39,973 nucleotides of DNA from Candidatus Brevefilum sp. (GTDB lineage Bacteria > Chloroflexota > Anaerolineae > Anaerolineales > Anaerolineaceae): assembly GCA_019428905.1 (NCBI GenBank), contig JAHYJN010000023.1:1-39973 (forward strand), given 5' to 3'. The first letter of the stretch is position 1, and each line of letters starts with the position of its first letter. The position numbers and the translations under genes are program-made. Under the pieces are notes generated by a model. It was not told the origin of the DNA and made no database searches. It saw only the letters and a list, made by a program, of their open reading frames with translations. Shown piece after piece: positions 25,069 to 32,811 of the stretch.

Positions 25069-25920
25069 ATGCAAACCAGGCGTTTTGGACGCACAAACCA
25101 TATGAGCACGGTGGCGGTTTTCGGGGGTGTGGCCCTGGGGCAGATAGACCAACCCCTGGCGGACAAGGTGGTCCAGAAAGTCATCGATGCCGGTATCAAC
25201 CATATTGACATTGCACCCTCGTATGGCCAAGCCGAGAGCCGCCTGGGCCCCTGGATGCTGCGCATCCGGGAGGACTTCTTCCTGGGCTGCAAAACCACCC
25301 AACGTACGAAGCAGGGTGCCATCGACGAGTTCCACCAATCCCTGGGACGGCTGCAAGTGGACGCCTTTGACCTGTACCAGCTGCACGCCGTCACCAGCAT
25401 GGACGAGCTGGATCAATGCACCGAACCCGGCGGCTCACTGGAGGGCGTGATCGAGATGCGGGATCAAGGCCTGACACGCTTCATCGGAATCACCGGTCAC
25501 GGCATGCACACCCCGGCTATCTTCATGGAAGCCCTGCGGCGTTTCGACTTTGACACGGTCCTATTCCCGATCTACCCGGCTCTGATGGCGGATGATCAAT
25601 ACCGGGGGGACGCCCTGGCACTGCTCGATATGTGTGAGGAAAAGGACGTCGGTGTGATGACGATTAAAGCCATCTGCAAGGGACCCTGGGGGGAGCAGGA
25701 AAAGCGCTTCCATACCTGGTACGTCCCCTTTGAAGACCAGGTGACGATCCAGAAGAACGTCAACTTTATGCTCTCACATAAGCTGACCCATTACTGCACA
25801 GCGGGAGATTACCGCCTGCTGGATAACGTGCTGCAGGCCTGCGAGAACTTTGAGCCGATGGCCGCAGCTCAGCAGGAAAAATTAATAGAAGAGCAAGCTC
25901 ATTTTGAATTAATTTTTTAG
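25069..25920 (+). CDS. Aldo/keto reductase
   Basis: NAD(P)H-dependent oxidoreductase of the aldo/keto reductase superfamily, 283 residues. The catalytic tetrad is complete: Asp47 and Tyr52 in 'HIDIAPSYGQAE', Lys75 in 'GCKTTQR' and His106 in 'YQLHAVT'. The barrel repeats 'GLTRFIGITGHGM' and 'GVMTIKAICKGPW' are typical of a prokaryotic subgroup close to those with C-terminal ferredoxin domains, but no Cys cluster is present here. The substrate is unknown. Ribosome site AGGAGG lies six bases before the ATG. It is encoded just after the Phd-like gene, with no other metabolic neighbour to hint at a pathway. Confidence 0.9.
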   Translation: MQTRRFGRTNHMSTVAVFGGVALGQIDQPLADKVVQKVIDAGINHIDIAPSYGQAESRLGPWMLRIREDFFLGCKTTQRTKQGAIDEFHQSLGRLQVDAFDLYQLHAVTSMDELDQCTEPGGSLEGVIEMRDQGLTRFIGITGHGMHTPAIFMEALRRFDFDTVLFPIYPALMADDQYRGDALALLDMCEEKDVGVMTIKAICKGPWGEQEKRFHTWYVPFEDQVTIQKNVNFMLSHKLTHYCTAGDYRLLDNVLQACENFEPMAAAQQEKLIEEQAHFELIF

Positions 25921-25980
25921 TCTGCATTATCCTGGCGGGATGGTCACAACGCAACCGACGAAGCAATTTCCTGTTAAAGT

Positions 25981-26008
25981 GAATAGGGAATAGTGAGTTG
26001 TGAATAGT
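25981..26008. repeat. Heptanucleotide repeat tract
   Basis: Four consecutive 7-mers: GAATAGG, GAATAGT, GAGTTGT, GAATAGT. They share GTGAGTTGTGAATAGT with the tract near 7248, so these are members of one repeat style spread over the chromosome. The tract directly precedes the structured intergenic repeat copy A. Confidence 0.75.
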
Positions 26009-26187
26009 CTTTCGTAGGGCGGGTTCCGCGCCCTGCCCTGACCCTTGAAGGCGAGAGGGTGAACCCGCCGTGGAAAAAATCTCAATCACTTCACACCTGC
26101 AACCCGCTCAATTCCACCACATCCGGGTCATGATCTTGGAGACCTGCAGTCAAGGGCACTCGCTGGTCTCCTAACCAGCGAGATCAT
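26008..26187. repeat. Structured intergenic repeat, copy A
   Basis: This 180-bp element recurs in the same orientation at 31608-31829. It has two strong stems: GGCGGGTTC (26018-26026) with GAACCCGCC (26061-26069), and CTCGCTGGT (26159-26167) with ACCAGCGAG (26174-26182). In copy A a competing GGAGACC/GGTCTCC pairing is also possible. It sits between convergent genes at the right-hand edge of the ordinary GC region, just before the AT-rich island. Confidence 0.85.
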
Positions 26188-26222
26188 AGCACCCTACAGC
26201 TGAGCCTTTTGGGTATGTTTAT

Positions 26223-28562
26223 TTACTTTTCATGAACTAATTCTAGATTAATAATTCGGATATCACCTCTTTGATAGACAATCGGGTATTTTGTGAACCT
26301 ATCAGCATAAATTTCTCCAACCCCTTCCCTTAGAAATAAATAATTGATTCCATTATTCTCAATGAGAGAGGGTATTAAAGATTTATCAGATATGCTTTCT
26401 GGATAATAAACCTCCCGATTAGTGAAAGCAGTTATCCAACCTCCACTTCCAATTGGTTTATATTGATTTCCCCAAAGAATTGAATCAACCAAAAATTTTG
26501 ATGATTTTGCAGTGTTCATATCAATCCAGATGAAGGCATCAAGATCATTATCCGTTACCATGACCACTCTTGGATTAAGAATTGAACTTTGATGATATCC
26601 AGAAAATAAGGTACAAATAATTAGTAAAGTCCACCCAAGTAATTTAATTGATTTAGAACTTTTGTTACAATATATAAGGGTATTGTTGAATCTAATATAT
26701 GATTTTATCGACTCAGATGCGTAAATTACATACATCCCTGCTAACATACTCATTGGAATGGGTAAATAATATATTAGATTTTCAAAAGAGAGAATTGATG
26801 CACCAAGAATAAACTTGAATAGAAGAATAATTGCGTTAGCAAATATTGCCCAAAGGATGAAGAAAAAAATTACTTTGTCACTCTTTTTAAGCAGGATAAT
26901 AACACATAAGATGGAGATAAGATACAGTACCCATCCTCCTTTCTGCATCGTAAGACCAAATGCATAGACATAATCAACATTATCAGCATTGAACCTATTT
27001 TGATTGACAATCGAAATCCAATCATTAGAAAAGAATAAATTTATAACTCGAATTAATAGATACCCCACGCTCACAAGTAACACCACAAATAACCCCAAAA
27101 AACCTCTATTTTTAGTCAAATTACTAAATAACTTTTTATCTTTTGGTAAATAAATAACTAGTACCGATAATAGGCCAGCAGAAAATAATAGGAAAGCACC
27201 ATAGTGGGTAAATGCCAATAAAAATAACAATACACTTAATAAAAGTTTATGCTTTGAATTATCCAATAATTTGATAGATAAAAATAAACAAATCGATATT
27301 AAAGCCAAACCCATTGCGAATGGAAATCTGCTCCAATTGACTAAATAATTAGGAAACGGTGATAAAAACCAAAAAAATAGCAAGCCAATCAAAGCTATTC
27401 CAAATGATTTGGTCACTTTTTGAGTAAAAACAAAAAAACTGAGACCTGATATGAGAATTACCCACTGCCCAACAAGAAGAAGGGCTAGATGAGTCTTGAC
27501 ACCAATTAATTGATGCAGGAAAACCACCAATGCATGAAAACCAGTTGGGTAGATTGTCCCTGTCAACAGATTATTGCTGAACAAGATACTTTCAACCAAT
27601 TGGTAATGGTAAAGACCATCAAACCATAAAGGTGCAATCACTTCAGAGATTTGCCAGGAATAAATCCAAGTGGCAAACAAGAAAGTTGTTACTAAAATCA
27701 AGGCGTCTTTTCTGAAGGAAACTTTAATGAAATGATCTGAGTTCTTTATGATTTTTATTAATATGGATATGAAATTACCGATCAAAATTATTATGGTTAG
27801 GATTGGAACATATCTATATGGGATATTACTCAAACCACAAATCAACAGAAAAAGAATAATGACAGCGACCCCAAGGAATATAGACAAGATCAGAAAACTA
27901 ATCCAATTTAATTCGTCTGAATGATAAAGTAAATAAACAGGTCCTACACCAAGAGATACACTGAAAAGTGAGAAAGCAATTGAGATAAGAAAGTAATGGA
28001 ATGTTGTTTTTATATTTTCAATATTAGGTAATCGATCATAACCATAAAATTCAAGGTCTGTTTTATAAAAATTTTGAGGTTGAATCTCATCCCCCTTCAT
28101 GTCTTCTTTTCTGATTGTCCCCCAAATGCCATACACTCCTTGCGGTGCATCTGAAAAAAAAGTGATTTTCGCTGGATTTTCTTGATCAATTATCTGTAGA
28201 ATACCAGTTATCTTACACTGTTGGAAGAACATTATCTGAAACAACGGACATTTCTGTTGTTGAACAAGCCCAGAATTATGAAATAAAATTTTTATATATA
28301 GGGGATGTCGTACTGATTGCGAAATATTAATCAGTTTCGGGAAAAATACAATTGCATCAACCTTCAGATTAGAAATATCTTGACTGATTGGTGTGTTTGC
28401 ATATACAGGTAAGAGAAGATTTGAATTCTCTTGTCTGATCTCTTTAGATGCAAATCTCGTTGTTGCTGATCGAATTAGTATAAAGACAACAAGAAAGAGT
28501 AAAAATAATACACCAAAAATTAATTTTTGTGGTTGATAACTTTTATCCAAATTATTCGGCAT
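26223..28562 (-). CDS. Multi-spanning membrane protein, GT-C glycosyltransferase-like
   Basis: Protein of about 779 residues with an N-terminal membrane anchor, an extracytoplasmic domain (roughly residues 35-185), a dozen or so membrane spans and a C-terminal extracytoplasmic domain. The layout resembles polyprenyl-phosphate-dependent GT-C glycosyltransferases and DUF6541-type proteins. The tail 'DAFIWIDMNTAKSSKFLVDS' and 'GGWITAFTNREVYYP' matches the region often seen after the membrane part of such enzymes. A first-loop motif of the DE type is not obvious, so catalytic activity is unproven. Start ATG 28562, or TTG 28568, follows the stop of the secreted-protein gene by a few bases. The gene is strikingly AT-rich compared with the flanks, suggesting transfer. 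Confidence 0.7.
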   Translation of the reverse strand: MPNNLDKSYQPQKLIFGVLFLLFLVVFILIRSATTRFASKEIRQENSNLLLPVYANTPISQDISNLKVDAIVFFPKLINISQSVRHPLYIKILFHNSGLVQQQKCPLFQIMFFQQCKITGILQIIDQENPAKITFFSDAPQGVYGIWGTIRKEDMKGDEIQPQNFYKTDLEFYGYDRLPNIENIKTTFHYFLISIAFSLFSVSLGVGPVYLLYHSDELNWISFLILSIFLGVAVIILFLLICGLSNIPYRYVPILTIIILIGNFISILIKIIKNSDHFIKVSFRKDALILVTTFLFATWIYSWQISEVIAPLWFDGLYHYQLVESILFSNNLLTGTIYPTGFHALVVFLHQLIGVKTHLALLLVGQWVILISGLSFFVFTQKVTKSFGIALIGLLFFWFLSPFPNYLVNWSRFPFAMGLALISICLFLSIKLLDNSKHKLLLSVLLFLLAFTHYGAFLLFSAGLLSVLVIYLPKDKKLFSNLTKNRGFLGLFVVLLVSVGYLLIRVINLFFSNDWISIVNQNRFNADNVDYVYAFGLTMQKGGWVLYLISILCVIILLKKSDKVIFFFILWAIFANAIILLFKFILGASILSFENLIYYLPIPMSMLAGMYVIYASESIKSYIRFNNTLIYCNKSSKSIKLLGWTLLIICTLFSGYHQSSILNPRVVMVTDNDLDAFIWIDMNTAKSSKFLVDSILWGNQYKPIGSGGWITAFTNREVYYPESISDKSLIPSLIENNGINYLFLREGVGEIYADRFTKYPIVYQRGDIRIINLELVHEK

Positions 28563-28574
28563 CCACAAGCCTGA

Positions 28575-30101
28575 TTATGGATATATTGGTATTGTTTCAG
28601 CTTGTGCGATGATCTGTTTGACCCCAATTGCTACCACTTCATAATCATCGAGATCTAAAACCTTAGCCAATTGGTCAATCACTCTGAAGCCAACCGGCAC
28701 ATCGATTCCTCCATAAAGCGTCCACCAGGGACTTATGAGCGGTTCTACCTTTATCTCAAGATAAGGTGTTATGTTTACATAAGGTCCAGCCACACCGTAA
28801 AGATAGAGATTGAAACGAGGGCCAAAGTAACCTTTCAGAGACATTTCGAATTGAGAAAGACTCGGAGGTGTAAACTTAAAAGCGTAATCAAATCCCGCAA
28901 TAGTACTCCACCCAGATGAATAATAATATTGGATACCGGCTTGCATAGATAACTCTTCAGAGACTTCCGTGGACATATACCAGCCTACACTGCCATCCAC
29001 CCCAACCACCAGGTCTAATTTCGGCACAAAAACAATTGGAACAGGACCAGCCATGAGCGTAATTGGGGAAAAGACTTGTGTTGACAAAATATATTCTGCT
29101 TTCTGACTGTCTAACCACTCTTCAGAAACAATCTCAAGTGAGTTTCTAATTGCATTTTCATTGACTAGTGAAAAGCGCCTGACTTGGAAATTCTGCATAC
29201 TCAAATAAAAAATAAACTCCATATCAAATTCGATGAATCCATTAGCCCTAATTTGATCAAATTTGGTTGATAAATCCCCATCATCATCATATAAGACGAC
29301 ATCTTCAATTTGGAAATAAAACGTTAAAGGTGCTCTCTCGCTGGACGGAAGCATTGTCACACCTGTTAAGGCACTCATGGATGTTACCTGGTCAGGGGAT
29401 AATTTCTCCTGAATAAAAACCGAACCGTCCTGGATGGCCTCTTCGAGCGTTGCTGGTTCGGTTGTGATGATGACTGAGCCCCCGGAATAATAGATCTCTT
29501 TTACTTTACGCAGGTAACCATCTGGTGCATTTTCTGAGACGCCACTGACCATGATATCACCTATATCAAGCGCATCCAATTCTGTTGTGGTCTGTGAAAA
29601 TGTGAAAATTGTCCCATCGGATTGCGTGGGATCGAGATATTGGTTTGATTCATCGGTCAAAACCTCAGTGTTATCCGTAATCACAGGCTCAAGGATGAGT
29701 ACCTCAAAATCCTGACTTTCCGTGGATGATGAATTGATTTCTCTTGCTGACGGTGAGAAATCAACGCCCTCCATTTCAGCCCGCAGTCTATATGTTCCAG
29801 ATAAAAAATCGATTGAATAATAGCCATTAGCATCAGTAACTGCACTTGGATAATAGTACCGAATTTCGCTTGCCAAGCTTGATTGAGATTCGCCATATGA
29901 TTTAAGAATCAACGGCAGGAAAACCTGAAAGTCAGAAACTCGCTCAGCAAATATGTTGACACCTTCCACACCATTCCCGCTGCCATCGGTAACCCGACCA
30001 GATATGGAATAAGTTGCGGTTTGCCCAGATATGGGACTGAAACTAATAAACATACTGAAAATGACAAGAGAGGAAATTAAGACCGAAATACTTCTTTTCA
30101 T
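28575..30101 (-). CDS. Secreted beta-rich protein with carboxypeptidase-regulatory-like domain
   Basis: 508 residues. A classical signal peptide ends near 'FSPISGQTA'. A carboxypeptidase-regulatory-like (CarboxypepD_reg) domain follows ('YSISGRVTDGSGNGVEGVNI' ... 'TDANGYYSIDFLSGTYRLRA'), with 'FQVFLPLILKSYG' inserted between its strands. A second region has 'LDIGDIMVSG', 'GYLRKVKEIYYSGG' and 'VIITTEPATLEEA', a pattern I have seen in bacterial exported proteins of unknown role. The remaining 250 residues alternate aromatic and hydrophobic positions and look like an extended beta structure. Start is preceded by AAAGGGG. A strong promoter is 38 bp upstream and touches the IS end. It likely forms an operon with the membrane protein. 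Function unknown. Confidence 0.75.
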   Translation of the reverse strand: MKRSISVLISSLVIFSMFISFSPISGQTATYSISGRVTDGSGNGVEGVNIFAERVSDFQVFLPLILKSYGESQSSLASEIRYYYPSAVTDANGYYSIDFLSGTYRLRAEMEGVDFSPSAREINSSSTESQDFEVLILEPVITDNTEVLTDESNQYLDPTQSDGTIFTFSQTTTELDALDIGDIMVSGVSENAPDGYLRKVKEIYYSGGSVIITTEPATLEEAIQDGSVFIQEKLSPDQVTSMSALTGVTMLPSSERAPLTFYFQIEDVVLYDDDGDLSTKFDQIRANGFIEFDMEFIFYLSMQNFQVRRFSLVNENAIRNSLEIVSEEWLDSQKAEYILSTQVFSPITLMAGPVPIVFVPKLDLVVGVDGSVGWYMSTEVSEELSMQAGIQYYYSSGWSTIAGFDYAFKFTPPSLSQFEMSLKGYFGPRFNLYLYGVAGPYVNITPYLEIKVEPLISPWWTLYGGIDVPVGFRVIDQLAKVLDLDDYEVVAIGVKQIIAQAETIPIYP

Positions 30102-30138
30102 TGGAACCCCTTTATCAATAACCCGGAATAATTACGAA

Positions 30139-30166
30139 ATTATAACATAAATTTGATCCACGTCAA
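30139..30166 (-). promoter_or_regulatory. Strong promoter of the secreted-protein operon at the IS border
   Basis: Minus strand: TTGACG (30161-30166), 16-nt spacer, perfect TATAAT (30139-30144) preceded by TG (extended -10). The -35 box lies at, or inside, the left edge of the IS element, because both IS ends read GACTTGAC outward. It may be a hybrid promoter. Confidence 0.75.
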
Positions 30167-30174
30167 GTCGCCGC

Positions 30175-30232
30175 GTTAGTTCATCTAAAATGTTACCAAA
30201 GTAGAATCGTTAGCTCAAATGATAATGTTACT
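30175..30232 (+). repeat. Left IS end: two direct copies of the transposase-site motif
   Basis: GTTAGTTCATCTAAAATGTT (outer, 30175-30197 in full) and GTTAGCTCAAATGATAATGT (inner, 30209-30232 in full) are 35 bp apart measured at their TACC/TACT ends. The same pair with the same 35-bp period is inverted at the right end, so these are likely transposase binding sites. The inner copy overlaps the region just before the transposase start. Confidence 0.8.
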
Positions 30233-30242
30233 GGAGCTAACG

Positions 30243-31508
30243 ATGTCCGAACAAGATGAAATGACAATAGACGAGAAACGAAAGTACTTACACAAAATGT
30301 GGGGACGATATCGAGATGCCACAAAGCAAGAAAAAAGTCTGATGTTGGATGACATGGAGCATGTCACGGGTCTGAATCGAAAATCCATTATTCGCATTCT
30401 AAATGGTCGATTGTCACGGAAGAAACGAACAAAAGATCGTGGGCCGAGCTATGGAATAGAGGTCAGAAACGCAGCTGTTAAAATTTCAGAAGCCTTGGAT
30501 CATCCTTGTGCTGAACGGCTGCAACCCAGTCTGGTTTTTATGGCCAATCATATGAAAAGACACAGTCAATTGTATGTGGATGAGGATATGCTCAGGAGAT
30601 TGGAAATAATCAGCATCTCCACTCTGAAGCGACTGTTGTCGAATACCAATAAATCAACAGAAAAGATTTCAAGAAAAAGATTTCCTAAAAGGAAAAGGAA
30701 TACATTCAAAGAGTCCTTTCCAATGCGAAAGATCCCCTATGACACACCCGAACCGGGTCATTTTGAGGTCGATTTAGTTTTGCATTGCGACGAGGATTCG
30801 TCTGGAGAGTACATTCATACGATCCAAATGACCGATGTAGCGATGGGTTGGTGTGAAATTCAAGCTGTTTTCGGCCGAAGTTACCGAGTTATGCAAGATG
30901 GTTTCGAGAGTATTCTTGAAAATACGCCAATCACTGTGATTGAAATACATCCAGATAATGGAAGTGAATTTTTCAATCAACATTTACTGCGCTTCTGGAA
31001 AAACAAAATTCCAGAGCTATTTATTACTCGAAGCCGTCCTTATCATAAAAACGATAATCGCTTCGTTGAAGAAAATAACAGTAGCTTGGTCAGAGCGTAC
31101 ATCGGTCATGGGCGTTTAGACACCTTGCCCCAATTATTGATCTTACGTGAAATCTACCAAGACCTGGTGTGTTATCACAATTTCTTTCTACCAGTCATGA
31201 AAACCATTCAGAAGGTTCAGACTGATGAAATCCATTACCGCAGGGTGTTTGATCGTGCACGGCCACCTTTAGTTCGTTTAGCTGAAACTGGGATACTCTC
31301 TGAGGCTCATGTAGAGAGACTATTTAATCTCCGTGACCAAGTTGATATCTTGGCACTGCGTGAGAGACTTGAAACCAACATTAACAATCTCTGGAGTGTC
31401 AGAACACCTAAAACTCCCATTCCCGTTAATATCTATGAAACTTTACGAAAGGAGCAGGACAAGCCTTTGGTAACATTATCATTTGAACCAACCATACCTG
31501 TTCGGTAA
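30243..31508 (+). CDS. IS transposase with integrase (rve) catalytic core
   Basis: DDE transposase of 421 residues in the IS481-like/ISNCY range. An N-terminal helix-turn-helix region ('MLDDMEHVTGLNRKSIIRIL') and a second one ('MLRRLEIISISTLKRLLS') precede the RNase H-like core. Candidate catalytic acids are Asp in 'GHFEVDLVLHC', Asp in 'EIHPDNGSEFF' and Glu in 'DNRFVEENNSS'. The C-terminal part 'YHNFFLPVMKTIQK' is typical of this group. I choose ATG 30243 because GGAG lies seven bases upstream. The stop codon lies inside the right end. Frame is intact with all three acidic residues, so the enzyme may be functional. Base composition is AT-rich like the rest of the island. Confidence 0.9.
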   Translation: MSEQDEMTIDEKRKYLHKMWGRYRDATKQEKSLMLDDMEHVTGLNRKSIIRILNGRLSRKKRTKDRGPSYGIEVRNAAVKISEALDHPCAERLQPSLVFMANHMKRHSQLYVDEDMLRRLEIISISTLKRLLSNTNKSTEKISRKRFPKRKRNTFKESFPMRKIPYDTPEPGHFEVDLVLHCDEDSSGEYIHTIQMTDVAMGWCEIQAVFGRSYRVMQDGFESILENTPITVIEIHPDNGSEFFNQHLLRFWKNKIPELFITRSRPYHKNDNRFVEENNSSLVRAYIGHGRLDTLPQLLILREIYQDLVCYHNFFLPVMKTIQKVQTDEIHYRRVFDRARPPLVRLAETGILSEAHVERLFNLRDQVDILALRERLETNINNLWSVRTPKTPIPVNIYETLRKEQDKPLVTLSFEPTIPVR

Positions 31509-31527
31509 CATTATCTTTTGACTTGAC
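31469..31527 (-). repeat. Right IS end: two inverted copies of the transposase-site motif
   Basis: GGTAACATTATCATTTGAAC (inner, 31469-31492 in full) and GGTAACATTATCTTTTGACT (outer, 31504-31527 in full) are the reverse complement of the left-end motif, again with a 35-bp period. The inner copy overlaps transposase codons. The outer copy ends in TTGACA (31523-31528), a perfect outward-facing -35 box. Confidence 0.8.
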
Positions 31528-31607
31528 AGGGTCGCATTGCATTGTAAATAATCTTACTTAAGATATTTACATTGCCTCAATGAATATTACTCTAGACCAG
31601 AACAAAA

Positions 31608-31829
31608 TCTTTCGGAGGGTGGGTTCAGCAACCTGCCCTGAGCCTTGAAGGCGTGAGGGTGAACCCGCTGTGATTAAAAACCTCAATCACAGCAGCCTTA
31701 TGACCAGCTCAATTTCACCGCATCCGAGTTGTGATCTTTGAGACTCCGGTCAAGCCCACTCGCTGGTCAGCAGAGTGCGAATCCTCCTGTTCGCTAAGCA
31801 TCCTGAAAGATAGGGACCAGCGAGATCAT
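31608..31829. repeat. Structured intergenic repeat, copy B
   Basis: Diverged direct copy of the element at 26008-26187. Shared blocks include CTGCCCTGA, CCTTGAAGGCG, AGGGTGAACCCGC, ACTCGCTGGTC and CCAGCGAGATCAT. The stem GTGGGTTC/GAACCCGC is kept through a G-U change, and CTCGCTGGTC/GACCAGCGAG is kept although the loop has grown by about 40 nt. It lies between the IS and the convergent pfkB gene, at the left-hand edge of ordinary GC sequence. The 70 bp between the IS and this repeat show no gene. Confidence 0.85.
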
Positions 31830-31853
31830 TATGTTTCGATAAGAAATGACCCT

Positions 31854-32792
31854 TTACAGCACATTCACAATCCTGGCGTCGATTTCACCCAACAGCTCCT
31901 GGACCCGTTCCACCTCAAATTCGCTGACTCCCTCCGTCTCGACTGAGGCGCTGCCGGTCGCCACTCCCCACCGGGCGACCTCGACCAGGTCCATGCCCCG
32001 CATCTGGGCATAGATTATCCCTGCCATCAGGGCATCGCCCGAACCAGCCGTGTTGCGGGCATGGATCTTGGGCGCCGCAGCAAAGGCCATCTCGTGCTGC
32101 GAGGCCAGCAGCAAGCCCGATGCACCCATCGTCAGGGCAAAACAGTCGACCCCCATCCTTAAAAAGGACAGCGCACCCCGTTTGGCGTCCTCCAGATCTT
32201 CAATCTCAAAACCCACGACCTGCGAGGCTTCAAACAGGTTCGGCTTGACCAGGAACGGCCCGGCCTGGCTGCCCAAATGCAACGCCTTCCCGCTGGCATC
32301 CAGGTACACCTGTGCCCCGCGCAGGTGCAGCAATTCGATCATCCTGGCATAAAAATCCTCGGGGACATCCGGCGGTAAGCTGCCAGAGAGCACCCACAGG
32401 TCACCTCTTTGGGCGTACCCCTCCACTTTAAGGAACAACTGCTCGATATCCTGTGGTGATATCGGCGGGCCGGGTTCGTTGACCTTGATATGCCAATCCC
32501 CCGCTTCTTCGTTGATCATCGTGTTGGTGCGGGTGTCCCAGTCGACCCACACAAAATCGGTTTGGATGCCCAAATGCTGCAAGCCATCAGCCAAAATCTT
32601 CCCAGTGCCCCCGCCGACCCAGCCCAGGGCGACCGTCTCAACGCCCATTTGCTGCAATGCACGCGAAACATTGAACCCTTTCCCGCCCCAATCCAGGCGC
32701 ACGCTCTGGCTGCGCAGTACGCTATTAAAGCGGATCTCTGGGATAATGATCGAGCGGTCAACGCTCGGGTTCGGTGTCAGGGTGTAAATCAT
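31854..32792 (-). CDS. PfkB family sugar kinase (1-phosphofructokinase/tagatose-6-phosphate kinase type)
   Basis: Ribokinase-fold kinase of 312 residues. The N-terminus 'TLTPNPSVDRSI' and 'GGKGFNVSRAL' are the signature of the FruK/LacC subgroup, which phosphorylates fructose-1-phosphate, fructose-6-phosphate or tagatose-6-phosphate. 'WVLSGSLPPDVP' and the catalytic 'NTAGSGDALMAG' (Asp as base) are intact, and 'KPNLFEASQVVGF' matches the substrate region. The substrate cannot be decided; the nearby GH4 glycosidase of alpha-galactosidase type would suit a galactose/tagatose or general sugar role. It starts 19 bp after the GIN-domain gene, so is probably co-transcribed with it. Confidence 0.9.
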   Translation of the reverse strand: MIYTLTPNPSVDRSIIIPEIRFNSVLRSQSVRLDWGGKGFNVSRALQQMGVETVALGWVGGGTGKILADGLQHLGIQTDFVWVDWDTRTNTMINEEAGDWHIKVNEPGPPISPQDIEQLFLKVEGYAQRGDLWVLSGSLPPDVPEDFYARMIELLHLRGAQVYLDASGKALHLGSQAGPFLVKPNLFEASQVVGFEIEDLEDAKRGALSFLRMGVDCFALTMGASGLLLASQHEMAFAAAPKIHARNTAGSGDALMAGIIYAQMRGMDLVEVARWGVATGSASVETEGVSEFEVERVQELLGEIDARIVNVL

Positions 32793-32811
32793 CGGGTGTC
32801 GTTCATCCAGT

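Larger units (their letters stand above)
30172..31530 (+). mobile_element. Complete insertion sequence with rve-type transposase
   Basis: One transposase gene lies between inverted ends, and each end holds two copies of a 24-nt motif (consensus near GTTAGTTCAAATGATAATGT, ending TACC). GTCGC occurs just outside both ends (30167-30171 and 31531-31535) and could be a 5-bp target duplication. Alternatively the ends are the 8-bp GTCAAGTC/GACTTGAC pair (30162-30169 and 31520-31527), with a 12-bp difference at the left end. Exact borders are therefore uncertain by about ten bases. The element looks intact and potentially active. It sits just upstream of the secreted-protein gene. Confidence 0.8.

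Noticed and set aside
26223-31530. Prophage or integrative conjugative element
   Set aside because: No phage structural, replication or conjugation genes, no integrase beyond the IS transposase, and no tRNA attachment site.
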